A stretch of 64,000 nucleotides of DNA from an archaeon (lineage in GTDB: Archaea; Thermoproteota; Nitrososphaeria; Nitrososphaerales; UBA183): assembly GCA_021828185.1 (NCBI GenBank), contig JAKASI010000004.1, positions 124,001 through 188,000 of the forward strand, in the 5' to 3' direction. Numbering within the stretch: position 1 is the first letter of the stretch; every line of letters starts with the position of its first letter. The translations under genes were made by a program, and so were the position numbers. Below, in pieces: positions 1 through 8,348 of this stretch. The notes under the pieces were generated by a model that was not told where the DNA came from, did not search any database, and worked only from the letters and a program-made list of their open reading frames with translations.

Positions 1-6
1 GACACG

Positions 7-915
7 GTGTTCGACGCCTCTTACGTCGACCTCCTATTCTTGGTTCTCGTTCTGTTCGCGCTCTACCCTTCGATGCTACTTTTGCTCTCTAGGAGGAGAA
101 CCAACGACAAGGGGGTGAGACGGGCGCTTCTCATCCTCCCGATATGCTGGGGAGCCATCGGACTTGAGTTCCTGATATTCAACGGCTATCTCCTGATCAT
201 AGGGATAGACGCGAGTTCGTTGGGTTATCTCATCGGCGCAACTGTCTTCCTCATCACGGCTCGAACCTTCAGGCAAGCGACTACATTCGCCACCTTGTTC
301 GCAACTGTAGCGGCAGTGCCTGCTACCTCAGCCGTCTCAACGTTCTCTTCCAAGCTGGGTGTAGCGCAGGGGTTCTCGGAGGGGAGGTTGATGCTTTTTG
401 AAACAAGCTCTTCTACCGACTTTGAAGAGGCAGTCCTCAACTTCATCCGGGAAGTGGTGTCAGGCGGAAGCACCGCTTTCGTGTTCACGTCCAAAGGGTC
501 TCCGGTCTATGACACAGTGAGTAAAGAAGCAGGGGTCAGGGTCTACGTCTTCTCGTCCAGCGTCAGCTATCCGAAAGAGACTGAGAAAAGGGACGAGATA
601 CTCGTCCCGGCGAACGACATCCCGATTCTGCTTGACGTGATGAGCAAGTTCGTCTCCGTGAATCCAGGTGCCAAGATTGCGATCGTCTTTGACAGCCTTT
701 CTGACGTCGTGCTCTCGCAAGGGGTTCAGGAGTGCTACAAATTCGTCCGACAGGCAAGCGCAATCTTGAACCTCCCGAACATTTCATCGCTGTTCCTCCT
801 TACTCTCGGGGCCCATGACGACCAGACCGTGAGCCTCGTCAAGAGTCTGTTCCCGAACCACCTCCTCCTCGACCAGTCAGGGCTGAAAATCACGCGGAGC
901 GGGCCGAAGGCGTGA
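7..915 (+). CDS. Membrane-anchored protein with a RecA/KaiC-like (DUF835-type) C-terminal domain
   Basis: The first 110 residues hold about three hydrophobic helices. A soluble alpha/beta domain follows from about residue 120, with strands such as STAFVFTSKG and AKIAIVFDSLSDV that resemble the ATPase-like DUF835 domains found in archaeal sensor proteins. No clear Walker A motif is visible, so ATP binding is doubtful. The GTG at position 7 is the first usable start, but the frame is open to the window edge, so the true start may lie outside. A sensory or scaffolding role at the membrane is an inference. Confidence 0.6.
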   Translation: MFDASYVDLLFLVLVLFALYPSMLLLLSRRRTNDKGVRRALLILPICWGAIGLEFLIFNGYLLIIGIDASSLGYLIGATVFLITARTFRQATTFATLFATVAAVPATSAVSTFSSKLGVAQGFSEGRLMLFETSSSTDFEEAVLNFIREVVSGGSTAFVFTSKGSPVYDTVSKEAGVRVYVFSSSVSYPKETEKRDEILVPANDIPILLDVMSKFVSVNPGAKIAIVFDSLSDVVLSQGVQECYKFVRQASAILNLPNISSLFLLTLGAHDDQTVSLVKSLFPNHLLLDQSGLKITRSGPKA

Positions 916-1016
916 GGGCCCGGAGGGACGCGGGAAAGCCCGACTATCCAGTTCTCTGGAAGGTGGTGATTGCGCACACGGCTATCGGACTTCGGAACTT
1001 GTCGGGGTGACTGCTG

Positions 1017-1241
1017 CTAACTGGCTCCCCTTTGGGCCTTTCGGAGTGCCAGGGCGCACACCACCATTACCGGGATATACACCCCCAGCGAATAGAGAAC
1101 GCTGGATGTCTCGCTTCCGAGTTGATAGATCGGACTGCCAACGAGCTGCACTATCAGGAACAGTATAAGGATGCCGATGATGCAGGCAACTACCAGTTTC
1201 ATGTTCCCACTTTCCGTCCCAGCGAGAGTCCCGTCGCCCAA
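1017..1241 (-). CDS. Small membrane protein, two transmembrane helices
   Basis: A 74-residue frame with two long hydrophobic stretches (LVVACIIGILILFLIVQLVG and a second near SLGVYIPVMVVCALAL). It lies three bases after the end of the CruF-like gene on the same strand, so the two are probably co-transcribed. The start may be TTG at 1241 or ATG at 1202, which removes a polar 13-residue lead. I do not recognise a family. Confidence 0.5.
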   Translation of the reverse strand: MGDGTLAGTESGNMKLVVACIIGILILFLIVQLVGSPIYQLGSETSSVLYSLGVYIPVMVVCALALRKAQRGAS

Positions 1242-1244
1242 GGT

Positions 1245-1980
1245 CTACACCCCGAGCCCCGCTAGGTAGTCGAGGAAGCCAGCGAAGTAGAACAGCAGGG
1301 CGAAAATGAGTAGTTCTACCGTGACAATCCGGAAAATGAACTTTCGAAGGTCGGGTTCATCGGCGCCTGTTCCACTTTGTCTGAACATGTATTGTTCGAC
1401 CCTGCTCAGGATGGGGAGTGGCCTGTTGCTGAAAATGGTGTCTTGGGCGATGAGATAATAGAAGAAAACAAGGAGGAACCAGCCGCAGAAGTTTACGATA
1501 GGTGTCCCTAGGAACCGAAAAGACCCGGAAAGCCAAACCCAGAGGCCGTTGCTCGAAGCCGAAGGGTCCAGCATGAGGTCGACATCCACTGCGAATGGCC
1601 CGGCCGCAGCTGCCTGGATGACGCCTCGGCTTCGGTTGAGGAGCGTATCATGGAATATGATGTAACCGGACATTGCGACAATGAACCATCCCAAGAGAAT
1701 CCACAGAGGAACCGCGCCCACCCAGAACAGATACCCGGGAAACCGGGGAAACAGTTGGCCCATGTATTGGTAGTAAGTGTATTCTCCCGCGACAACCGAG
1801 AGGTTCTCGAGAAGCGCCGTCCAGAGCACGGCTCCTGCAGGAAAATACCCGTCTTCTTGGCGCCATGCCTTTTGCTTGCGGCATAGGTCAGTACCGCGGC
1901 TAGGACGATCGTGCCAAGTTCCGCGACAACCGGAGAAGCGAGGCTTCCAGCCGACTGTGGTTCTATTCCTCCGGCGGGTT
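1245..1980 (-). pseudogene. CruF-like (DUF422) carotenoid hydratase family protein, apparently frameshifted
   Basis: The main frame (1245-1829, GTG start) is a 194-residue multi-helix membrane protein. It carries features of the CruF/bisanhydrobacterioruberin hydratase family: GEYTYYQY, a GWF helix, DLMLDPSA, and GTPIVNFCGWFL. Family members are usually about 250-300 residues, and the N-terminus is missing here. Upstream, between about 1980 and 1845, another minus frame encodes a plausible hydrophobic N-terminal helix (ELGTIVLAAVLTYAA) that runs into the main frame near 1842-1850, without a start codon of its own. A one-base shift in a T-run of that region would join them. It could instead be a real short protein. 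The family would hydrate C50 carotenoids in the membrane. Confidence 0.55.
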
Positions 1981-2189
1981 GTGCCTCGCCAGCTTCGTCC
2001 TATAAGACTGACGCACTGCTGGTCTACCGAATGAGCGCCTTCAGAGGAGCAGCCAGGCGGGCCCGACGTAATAACGCACCGAATTCGCCCCTTTCTCCCG
2101 TGCGCTTGCCGGATTCCAGAACAACGCCGCTGACAGGGCCGAAAAGCCCAATTCGTCTTTAATTGATGTTACGGCGGCACCGCTTGGTA

Positions 2190-2600
2190 ATGCTCGCCCA
2201 GATGGTCAAGGTCCAAGCCCGGCTGACCAAGCTGCGGGCCAGCGTCATCGCGATCAAGCCCCCGGAGGGGACCAGGATCAGCTACGACCTGAACGTCGAC
2301 ATCAAGCAGGCGGGACGCAAGGGTGCCGAGGTCAAGCTCAGGTACAACATTGGAATCGAGACCTTCCCTGCCATCTGCAGGGCGGAGATCGCTGGGACTG
2401 CGGTGGTCAACGCAGAGATGCTCGCCCAGGACGAGAACCTGGAGGACCTCGGAGAGGGGGTTCTGGGGGACATCGCAGTCGACATCTACAGGCAGAACTT
2501 CGAGGCGCTTTACCTTGCCCTCGCTGCGATGGGGATGGACTCCCCATCCCCCTGGCTCGTGAAAGAGGCCCATCTGGTGAACCCCGCAAGGCCCAGGTAG
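2190..2600 (+). CDS. SecB-like fold protein, paralogue of the gene at 3366-3800
   Basis: A protein of about 136 residues, alternating strands (RISYDLNVDIK, EVKLRYNIGIETF, AICRAEIAGTAVV) followed by a helix and a C-terminal stretch with SPSPWLV. This layout matches the second protein at 3366-3800, whose end reads RIPYPSPGLL. It resembles SecB-like or translocase-chaperone-like small archaeal proteins, but that is inference from fold pattern only. I chose ATG 2190 because a TATA-like CTTTAATT lies about 27 bases upstream; TTG 2163 and ATG 2166 are alternatives. Confidence 0.55.
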   Translation: MLAQMVKVQARLTKLRASVIAIKPPEGTRISYDLNVDIKQAGRKGAEVKLRYNIGIETFPAICRAEIAGTAVVNAEMLAQDENLEDLGEGVLGDIAVDIYRQNFEALYLALAAMGMDSPSPWLVKEAHLVNPARPR

Positions 2601-2684
2601 GGTCTCGATGGATTTGAAACCCAGATTATTCTCCGTTTCACTGACACGGAGTTCAAATCAAGTTGTTGAACTCCATAAAACCGT

Positions 2685-2690
2685 TAAATA
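2685..2690 (+). promoter_or_regulatory. TATA box for the zinc-finger gene at 2714
   Basis: TAAATA (part of GTTAAATA) is centred 26 bases before the ATG at 2714. This is the distance expected if transcription starts at or next to the start codon. Confidence 0.5.
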
Positions 2691-2713
2691 AGAACCGCGC
2701 TCGTATCACGGCA

Positions 2714-2935
2714 ATGCCGCAGGAACCGAGGGACGCGATATATGTCTGCAGGGTCTGCATGGCCCAGGTCGACGGGAAGACGGGCCTGATAGAGCATCTG
2801 CGGACCGAGCACGAATCCCTCGAAGTGGTATCCTATGCAGCGACCACAATGGTCCAAGACCAGGACAGGGACAAGATAGCCATGGACTTCCACAGGCAGT
2901 TCGAACAGATAAAGAAGGAACTGACCACGGGCTAA
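2714..2935 (+). CDS. Small single C2H2-type zinc-finger protein
   Basis: A 73-residue protein with one finger: CRVC, then about 15 residues, then HLRTEHE near residues 12-35, followed by a helical charged tail. Single-finger proteins like this are common in archaea and usually bind nucleic acid or protein partners. ATG 2714 is chosen over the upstream start at 2663 because of the TATA box at 2685 and because the upstream residues look unlike protein. The target is unknown. Confidence 0.65.
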   Translation: MPQEPRDAIYVCRVCMAQVDGKTGLIEHLRTEHESLEVVSYAATTMVQDQDRDKIAMDFHRQFEQIKKELTTG

Positions 2936-3033
2936 CCCGTTAGGGCCCGTTCGGGGGAAATTGCCGAATACCAAGATGCAAAAGCTTCTTCTTTAGGCGA
3001 AAGACCGGGACTTGTTATGTAGAGCAGGACTCC

Positions 3034-3369
3034 ATGTCCTTGATAATGATCCGAAGGTCGAGGATTGAGGTCTTTGCTGACGTCATGAAGGTCGTCGCCT
3101 CCGAGCGGGAGATCAGGCGGACCAGGATAATGTACAAAGCCAATCTGGCCTGGAAGGTTCTACAGGACGCCCTCGACTTCCTCGAAGAGAAGGAGATCCT
3201 CAAGACGGAGTCGAAGGATTCCGGCATCTTCGTGTCGCTGACCGACGAAGGGTACGGCGTTCTCCGGAGGTTCAACGAGCTGGAGGAGGTTTTCACGAAG
3301 CCTACGGTGATCGCTTCGCAGCAGGAAGCGCCGTTGCTCGCGTCAGCCTACCTTGGTGCCTCCGTCTAG
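3034..3369 (+). CDS. Winged-helix transcriptional regulator (ArnR1-like)
   Basis: A 111-residue protein with a typical archaeal winged helix: RSRIEVFADVM, TRIMYKANLAWKVLQDALDF, a turn EKEILK, and LTDEGYGVLRRF. These match the ArnR1-like wHTH family that binds DNA as a dimer. The 3' end overlaps that of the opposite-strand gene at 3366. A second member of the family is at 31586-31873. An alternative start is ATG 3046. Confidence 0.75.
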   Translation: MSLIMIRRSRIEVFADVMKVVASEREIRRTRIMYKANLAWKVLQDALDFLEEKEILKTESKDSGIFVSLTDEGYGVLRRFNELEEVFTKPTVIASQQEAPLLASAYLGASV

Positions 3370-3800
3370 GCCCGCGGCTCTCTTGCTTCGGACCTCATCG
3401 GCTCGGACATCTCCCTCGCCGACACCACGCGCACCTCCCGGAGCAACCCCGGAGAAGGGTAAGGGATCCTCAGCGACCCGCTTATGAGATAAAGCACCGC
3501 GTACACCTTCTGGTATATCTTCATGAACACGGGCGGGACCGATTCTCCCTCCTTGGGGGTCAGGAGGAAGTCGAGCTCCTTGTCATCCCCCGTGAGAACG
3601 GCGGTCCCAGTGACGGTCATCTTGGCCACGTCCGGTTCCGTGGTGAGGTCGATCGCGAACTTCAGGGTCAGCTTGTCAGGGTTGCGCTCGGACTCCGTGA
3701 TGTTGGCGTTGACGTTGAAGTTCACCGAGCTGTCTGAGGTCACATCTTCGGCCAGCTTGTTCCCCTCGACTGATCTTATGGTAACCTCGATGCCAGCCAT
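3366..3800 (-). CDS. SecB-like fold protein, paralogue of the gene at 2190-2600
   Basis: A protein of about 144 residues with four long strands (EVTIRSVEGNKL, VNFNVNANITE, LTLKFAIDLTTE, AKMTVTGTAVLTG), then a helix VFMKIYQKVYAVLYLISGSL and RIPYPSPGLL. The order fits the SecB-like superfamily of chaperone folds, an inference that needs a profile search. It is the diverged sister of the gene at 2190. ATG 3800 is preferred to 3827, which lies too close to the TATA-like GATAAAGG at about 3834-3841. Confidence 0.6.
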   Translation of the reverse strand: MAGIEVTIRSVEGNKLAEDVTSDSSVNFNVNANITESERNPDKLTLKFAIDLTTEPDVAKMTVTGTAVLTGDDKELDFLLTPKEGESVPPVFMKIYQKVYAVLYLISGSLRIPYPSPGLLREVRVVSAREMSEPMRSEAREPRA

Positions 3801-3985
3801 CTTTCGCCACCCTGAGAAGCCCTCCATCGGAAGATAAAGGTATACGAAAAGGCAGTATAGAGCACAACTCCATGGCGTATAAGGGGCAGCCCTAACCTTC
3901 TGGAGGTCGCCTCACTGAAAGAACTTCGGGGGACAGAGCCCGAATCCATAATCGTTTAAACGCCAAAACACTGGATGAAGCACGT

Positions 3986-6397
3986 TTGACCCCGGAACAG
4001 GAGACCAAGGACCAGACACTGGTCACCAAGGCGGAAGGGGCAGGGGCCAGGCTGACGGTCAAGCTTTCTCTCGCCCCCAAGATCGGAGTCCAGTCTCTCA
4101 AGGAGCGTTATAGGACCGGCAAGTACGACCTGAGCAACGGGTACCATTACCCGGACTCGCTGAAGAGCCTTGTCCCTACGAACGTTCCTGATTTCATCGA
4201 CCAGGGAGAAAACTACGTGGAGAAGGTCACCCGGGCGCTCTATTACTTCAAGCAGTGTGCTCTCATCGGGCCGAGCGGAGTCGGCAAGAGCGTCTGTGAA
4301 GGCGAGCCTGTGTTCGTGCTGCTGAACGGAAAGCCGACTCTGACGAGCATGGGCGACCTGTACGAATTGCTTGGGAGGAGGCTGCCGACCACAGTCGACG
4401 AAGACGGATGGGAGACGCTGACCCTTCCGGGCGCCGACCTCAAGGTGCTTTCAATGGACAGGGCTTCCGGAAGAGTCTCTTGGACGAGGCCGTACGCGAT
4501 GGCGAGGTCAAGGTTCCAGGGCGATATTGTAGAGGTAACCACCAGGAGGAACCGTGTGATCAGGGCAACCCCCGGACATTCCTTCATTCTTGAAGGGAGC
4601 GACGTCAAGGCGAGCAAGATTTCTGTCGGTTCCAGCGTTCCGATCCTCCGGCACATACCATCTCCCGGACTAGCGCCTCTGACCGAGATTGCACTTACCG
4701 ACTACGTACCAGCAGCGAAACTGACCGAGCGCGGGCTGGTCCTAGGCGGGAGAGCGGCGATACAGATTCCCGCACCTCCGGCGGTATCCCTTGACGAAGA
4801 ACTCGCCTGGTTCCTGGGATTCTTCGTGGCCGAAGGATACGTTGGAGAGGGGTTCGCTTCGATATACAGCTCGGACAGCGACCTGATCGAGAGGGCCACT
4901 CTGAAGATGGCGTCCCTCGGATTGGGAACTTCCGTGAGGGTGCAGCGTGGGCTGAAGGAACTGCGGATCTTCAGCAATGCTTTCGTTGCCATGTTGTCCG
5001 CGGCAACGGTCAGCAGGCGCCTGGGGACAGGCAAGGGCTCACAGGCGAGATACAAGAAAGTCCCGGGATTCATCTTTTCGGCGCCGGACGAGGTTAAGGC
5101 GGCATTTCTGAGGGGATTCTTCGAAGGTGACGGCTGGATGGAGAGAACTGGAATCGCTCTGGGGACTTCGAGCAAGGAACTGGCAGACGGACTCGTAATC
5201 CTGTGCGAGCAGCTTGGCATATTCCCCGCAGTCAGGGTAAGAGGGAAATCAGCGAAGCGCTATTCGGTGGCCGTCGCTCGCGACGGGGCTCTGGCAATTG
5301 GCGTCGACGTTGCAGACGCCCCGAAAGGGTCTGGCAGGAGGGGACATATCGAGAAGGTCCGAATCACCCCAGAGATGATCGCGGCGGCGAAGGAAGCATA
5401 CGAGCGCCTCCCGGCCGACCTGAAGTCCAAGCGGCTCCGCAAGCGGACTGTCTCCTGCCTCTGCTCCGGCACAAGCATGATAGGGCTCAACACTCTTGCG
5501 AGAATAGCGAAAGAGGTCAACTCGGAGGAACTTCGCGAGGTCGCCGAGACCAACCTACTGTGGGACACCGTGAAGCGCGTCGAACGCGTGCCATACGACG
5601 GCTGGGTCTACGACTTCCAAGTCCCAGGCAACGAGACCTTCGTAGCAGGGTTCGGAGGGGTTGTCACCCACAACACGCACATAGTGTACATGGTCGCCAA
5701 GATGGCAGGGCTCCCGCTCTGGGAGATCAACTGCGGTCTCCAGACGTCTGTGTACGACCTCTTCGGCAAGTTCGTGGGGCTGGGGAGAGAGAACTGGATT
5801 GACGGCCTGATCGTCTCCTGGTGCAGGCACGGGGGCATACTCTACCTTGACGAGGCGAACATGATGAAGCAAGACATCGCCACCAGGCTCAACCCCATCC
5901 TCGACACCAGAGGGCACATGGTCCTCACCGAGAAGGACAACGAGGTCATCCCGAGGCACCAGAACGGGTACGTCATAATCAGCATGAACCCATATTCGGC
6001 GGAGTTCGCGGGGACGAAGCCGCTGAACGCGGCGTTCAGGAGGAGGATGAGCGTCTGGGTCGACTTCGACTACCTGAGCGTAGGCCCGAAGATCTCCCAG
6101 CAGGAGGTCAAGATGATCGCAGATCGGGCGAACATCCCAGTCAACGTCTCGGAGCGGATGGTCAGGGTCGCAGCGGAAATGCGGAAGCGATACAAAAACG
6201 GGGACCTCCCGTACGCCCCTTCGGTGGGGGACCTGGCAAACTGGGGGACCCTCATCGCGGACGGCCTCACTCCGACCAACGCAGCAGAGGAGACAATCGT
6301 TTCGGTGACTTCGGATGACTCGGAGGTGCAGGGGACCGTCAGGAGGGTCGTCCAGATGATCTTCGGTGGCGGCGCCGGTCCGGAGCGGCCGGCTTGA
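3986..6397 (+). CDS. CbbQ/NorQ/MoxR-type AAA+ ATPase interrupted by an intein
   Basis: The mature ATPase is about 343 residues once the 460-residue intein is removed. The N-extein ends in the Walker A loop GPSGVGKSV and the C-extein resumes with THIVYMVAK. The host then shows CbbQ-family motifs: DLFGKFVGLG, Walker B GGILYLDEANM, sensor-1 VIISMNPYS, GTKPLNAAFRRRM with the arginine finger region, and a C-terminal helical lid. CbbQ/NorQ ATPases remodel metalloenzymes together with a VWA-domain partner. The next gene overlaps the stop by four bases (TTGA) and starts like such a partner. TTG 3986 sits about 30 bases after a TATA-like GTTTAAAC. Without splicing the ATPase cannot bind ATP. Confidence 0.9.
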   Translation: MTPEQETKDQTLVTKAEGAGARLTVKLSLAPKIGVQSLKERYRTGKYDLSNGYHYPDSLKSLVPTNVPDFIDQGENYVEKVTRALYYFKQCALIGPSGVGKSVCEGEPVFVLLNGKPTLTSMGDLYELLGRRLPTTVDEDGWETLTLPGADLKVLSMDRASGRVSWTRPYAMARSRFQGDIVEVTTRRNRVIRATPGHSFILEGSDVKASKISVGSSVPILRHIPSPGLAPLTEIALTDYVPAAKLTERGLVLGGRAAIQIPAPPAVSLDEELAWFLGFFVAEGYVGEGFASIYSSDSDLIERATLKMASLGLGTSVRVQRGLKELRIFSNAFVAMLSAATVSRRLGTGKGSQARYKKVPGFIFSAPDEVKAAFLRGFFEGDGWMERTGIALGTSSKELADGLVILCEQLGIFPAVRVRGKSAKRYSVAVARDGALAIGVDVADAPKGSGRRGHIEKVRITPEMIAAAKEAYERLPADLKSKRLRKRTVSCLCSGTSMIGLNTLARIAKEVNSEELREVAETNLLWDTVKRVERVPYDGWVYDFQVPGNETFVAGFGGVVTHNTHIVYMVAKMAGLPLWEINCGLQTSVYDLFGKFVGLGRENWIDGLIVSWCRHGGILYLDEANMMKQDIATRLNPILDTRGHMVLTEKDNEVIPRHQNGYVIISMNPYSAEFAGTKPLNAAFRRRMSVWVDFDYLSVGPKISQQEVKMIADRANIPVNVSERMVRVAAEMRKRYKNGDLPYAPSVGDLANWGTLIADGLTPTNAAEETIVSVTSDDSEVQGTVRRVVQMIFGGGAGPERPA
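4295..5674 (+). other. Intein with LAGLIDADG homing endonuclease, inserted in the Walker A motif
   Basis: The insert begins at Cys104 (TGT 4295) and ends VVTHN (AAC 5672-5674), followed by Thr as +1 extein residue. These are the normal splice residues: Cys at the N-junction and His-Asn at the C-junction. Block A is CEGEPVFVL, and block B is near RATPGHSFIL. Two dodecapeptide motifs, FLGFFVAEGYV and FLRGFFEGDGWM, mark a two-motif LAGLIDADG endonuclease. Block F is YDFQVPGNETFVAG. The reading frame is intact, so splicing and possibly homing activity are expected. Confidence 0.93.
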
Positions 6398-7761
6398 ACA
6401 TCATCGACTACTCCTGGGGCATCGTCAGCTCCGTAGGGAAGAGGGACTACGATTCCTTCCGCCTGATCCTCGACAAGGGTCTCGCTGCCCCGGTGCTTGC
6501 AGCCGACAAAAGCGGGATGGTGTTCAAGATCCCCATCCCGAAGCTCGACGACAAGGGGTTCTACAGCCTCCAGGGGATGTACTTCGACGCCGACGAGCGG
6601 GCATGGTCCGGGCTCTGGAAGCTGTACAGGGCTTCCCTCTATCACGGAGCCCTCCACGCAGCCTACTCTGACTTCAAGCAATATGCCAACTGGGCCAAGG
6701 GGAAGGAGCTCAAGACCGCCACCTTCGTCGTCTCGCTAGTCGAAGACTACCGCGCCACCAGAAAGGCTTTCGACGAGTGGCCCGGGATCCTCCAGGTGGG
6801 CTCGTCCGTCACCATCCAACGGGGCCAGTCGGCTGTCGTCGCCGACGTCACGACAACCTCTGTCAGCGGGTCCGCGACCGTCACGGCCTACACCATCCTG
6901 AACTCCGTCTACAACTCGGCTTCGGCCGAGGTCAAGACGCTCACCCCCTCCCCCTCGGCGATCGGAGCCTTCCTCGCTCCCGCCGTCCTCGGGCCCTCTC
7001 CGCTTCAGCCCAGCGCGACCCTCGTCCTCCAACTGCAGGACTCCTCGGGGAACCCTGCGAAGGCCAGGGTGGCCACGAACATCACCGTGACCTCGTCCAA
7101 CACCCAGGTGATCAACGGGACGCTGCAGGTCCAGGTCCCCCGGGGCGAAAGCGAGGTGAGCCTCCCCATGACCCCGGTGCAGAGCGGCTCGACCACGTTC
7201 ACAGTCACCTCGCCCGGGTTGAAGACGACGACGGTGAAGTTCCAGGCGATAGACACCCGCACAGCGTCCCGGCTCAGCTCGTCGGCCTATTCGATATTCA
7301 CCGACCAGACCGCCACGGTGACGCTGGCCGTGAGCATCGACGGGACGGGCGTGAGCGGGGCGAACGTCACCTGGTTCGCTGAGAGGGGGACGGTAAGCTC
7401 GCGGACCTCCGTCACCAACGCCCAGGGGCAGGCGTCGGTCACCCTCACCCCCGCGGGCGTCGGCGTGGTCAACGTCACCGCAGTTGTGTCGTCCCCTTCG
7501 GTCGGGTCCCAGAAAGCGAGCATCTACATCCCGGTCTCGGTCAACCCCGCTGCCAACGACAAGGGGATCCTGGGCACCCTGCTTTCGTTCCCGTACATCC
7601 TGATCCTGGTCGGCGCTGCGGCCGCTGCAGCCATCGTCGCGTTCCTCTTCGTGAGGAGAAGGCGGCGGCGCTCGGCAGAGGCAGACGAGGCGTTCTCTGA
7701 AGACGAGGGGTCGTTCAGCTATCTCAGGACCGGGCCGACGTTCGGGCCGGGAGGGAGCTGA
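6394..7761 (+). CDS. Chimera: VWA-co-chaperone-like N-terminus joined to an Ig-like surface protein with a C-terminal anchor
   Basis: Residues 1 to about 130 look cytoplasmic and globular (NIIDYSWGIVSSVGKRDYDS, ELKTATFVVSLVEDYRATRK), like the start of the VWA/NorD-type partner that often follows a CbbQ ATPase. From about residue 132 the protein changes to Ser/Thr/Val-rich Ig-like (big_1/invasin-type) repeats with many NxS/T sites, then a transmembrane helix near residue 400, an RRRRRR stop-transfer and an acidic tail. No signal peptide precedes the Ig part, and the VWA domain itself is absent. A deletion fusion is the simplest reading. The TTG start overlaps the ATPase stop. Confidence 0.75.
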   Translation: MNIIDYSWGIVSSVGKRDYDSFRLILDKGLAAPVLAADKSGMVFKIPIPKLDDKGFYSLQGMYFDADERAWSGLWKLYRASLYHGALHAAYSDFKQYANWAKGKELKTATFVVSLVEDYRATRKAFDEWPGILQVGSSVTIQRGQSAVVADVTTTSVSGSATVTAYTILNSVYNSASAEVKTLTPSPSAIGAFLAPAVLGPSPLQPSATLVLQLQDSSGNPAKARVATNITVTSSNTQVINGTLQVQVPRGESEVSLPMTPVQSGSTTFTVTSPGLKTTTVKFQAIDTRTASRLSSSAYSIFTDQTATVTLAVSIDGTGVSGANVTWFAERGTVSSRTSVTNAQGQASVTLTPAGVGVVNVTAVVSSPSVGSQKASIYIPVSVNPAANDKGILGTLLSFPYILILVGAAAAAAIVAFLFVRRRRRRSAEADEAFSEDEGSFSYLRTGPTFGPGGS

Positions 7762-7819
7762 CATGCACTCGTTTGAGGCTTACCGCCAACGGATACAGGC
7801 AGGGGGAGGCTGAGCCACC

Positions 7820-8083
7820 TTGGACGAGGAACCGATAATCGACGTGACCAAAGTGTCGGACAAGGGCCAGGTCGTCATCCCGAAGCAGATCAGAGACAAG
7901 TTCCACTTCACCGAGGGCTCCAGGCTCATAGTCCTGGCCACGGAAGACGCGGTCGTCCTTCGCAGGGTCGAGACGGTGCTCGGGGTGACCAAGACGACGG
8001 AGCAAGCGGCCAGGGTGCGCTGGCTCGGCTCGGACGCCGGGGCCCGGGTCCGCGTGAAGCGCGGACAGCGCGACAAGGAGTAG
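7820..8083 (+). CDS. AbrB/SpoVT-type swapped-hairpin DNA-binding protein
   Basis: An 87-residue protein with the SpoVT-AbrB fold at residues 9-45: TKVSDKGQVVIPKQIRDKF and then GSRLIVLATEDAVVLRRV. Such proteins are antitoxins or global regulators. No toxin gene is adjacent, since the next gene is convergent and small. The start is TTG 7820, preceded by a purine-rich GGGGGAGG about 11 bases upstream. Confidence 0.8.
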   Translation: MDEEPIIDVTKVSDKGQVVIPKQIRDKFHFTEGSRLIVLATEDAVVLRRVETVLGVTKTTEQAARVRWLGSDAGARVRVKRGQRDKE

Positions 8084-8124
8084 CCTCCCCTGGCGCGGGG
8101 CCTTTTCGGCCACGAGTCCCTGCC

Positions 8125-8301
8125 TCAGTTCAGGCCAAGGTCTGCGAACTTCGAGATGGGGAGGTTCAGCTCTCTCTGCAGGTCCCGTATCCGGTGGGCG
8201 TACTTCAGCATCCCCACCCTGTCGTTCTTCACCTTCGCTATCTTGTATGCCTTCCAGTTCTTCTTCAGGGCTGCCCAGGTCTGTCCGACAGAATACGCCA
8301 A
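8125..8301 (-). CDS. Small conserved-looking basic helical protein
   Basis: A short frame of 58 codons encoding a helical, Lys/Arg-rich peptide (QTWAALKKNWKAYKIAKVKN, then LKYAHRIRDLQRELNLPIS). Codon third positions are strongly GC, as in the neighbouring real genes. The best start is TTG 8301, and an in-frame TAA upstream at about 8334 limits extension. It lies downstream of the gene at 8349 on the same strand. No function is recognised. Confidence 0.5.
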   Translation of the reverse strand: MAYSVGQTWAALKKNWKAYKIAKVKNDRVGMLKYAHRIRDLQRELNLPISKFADLGLN

Positions 8302-8348
8302 GTTCCCAGCCCACCGCCGGGCTTCGTTGTTCTTTTAACGTTGACTGT

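Noticed and set aside
6736..7764. Long open frame on the minus strand opposite the Ig-like gene
   Set aside because: It is rich in Arg, Gly and Asp and mirrors the GC-rich codons of the plus-strand gene; no motif or start signal was seen. It is a composition shadow.
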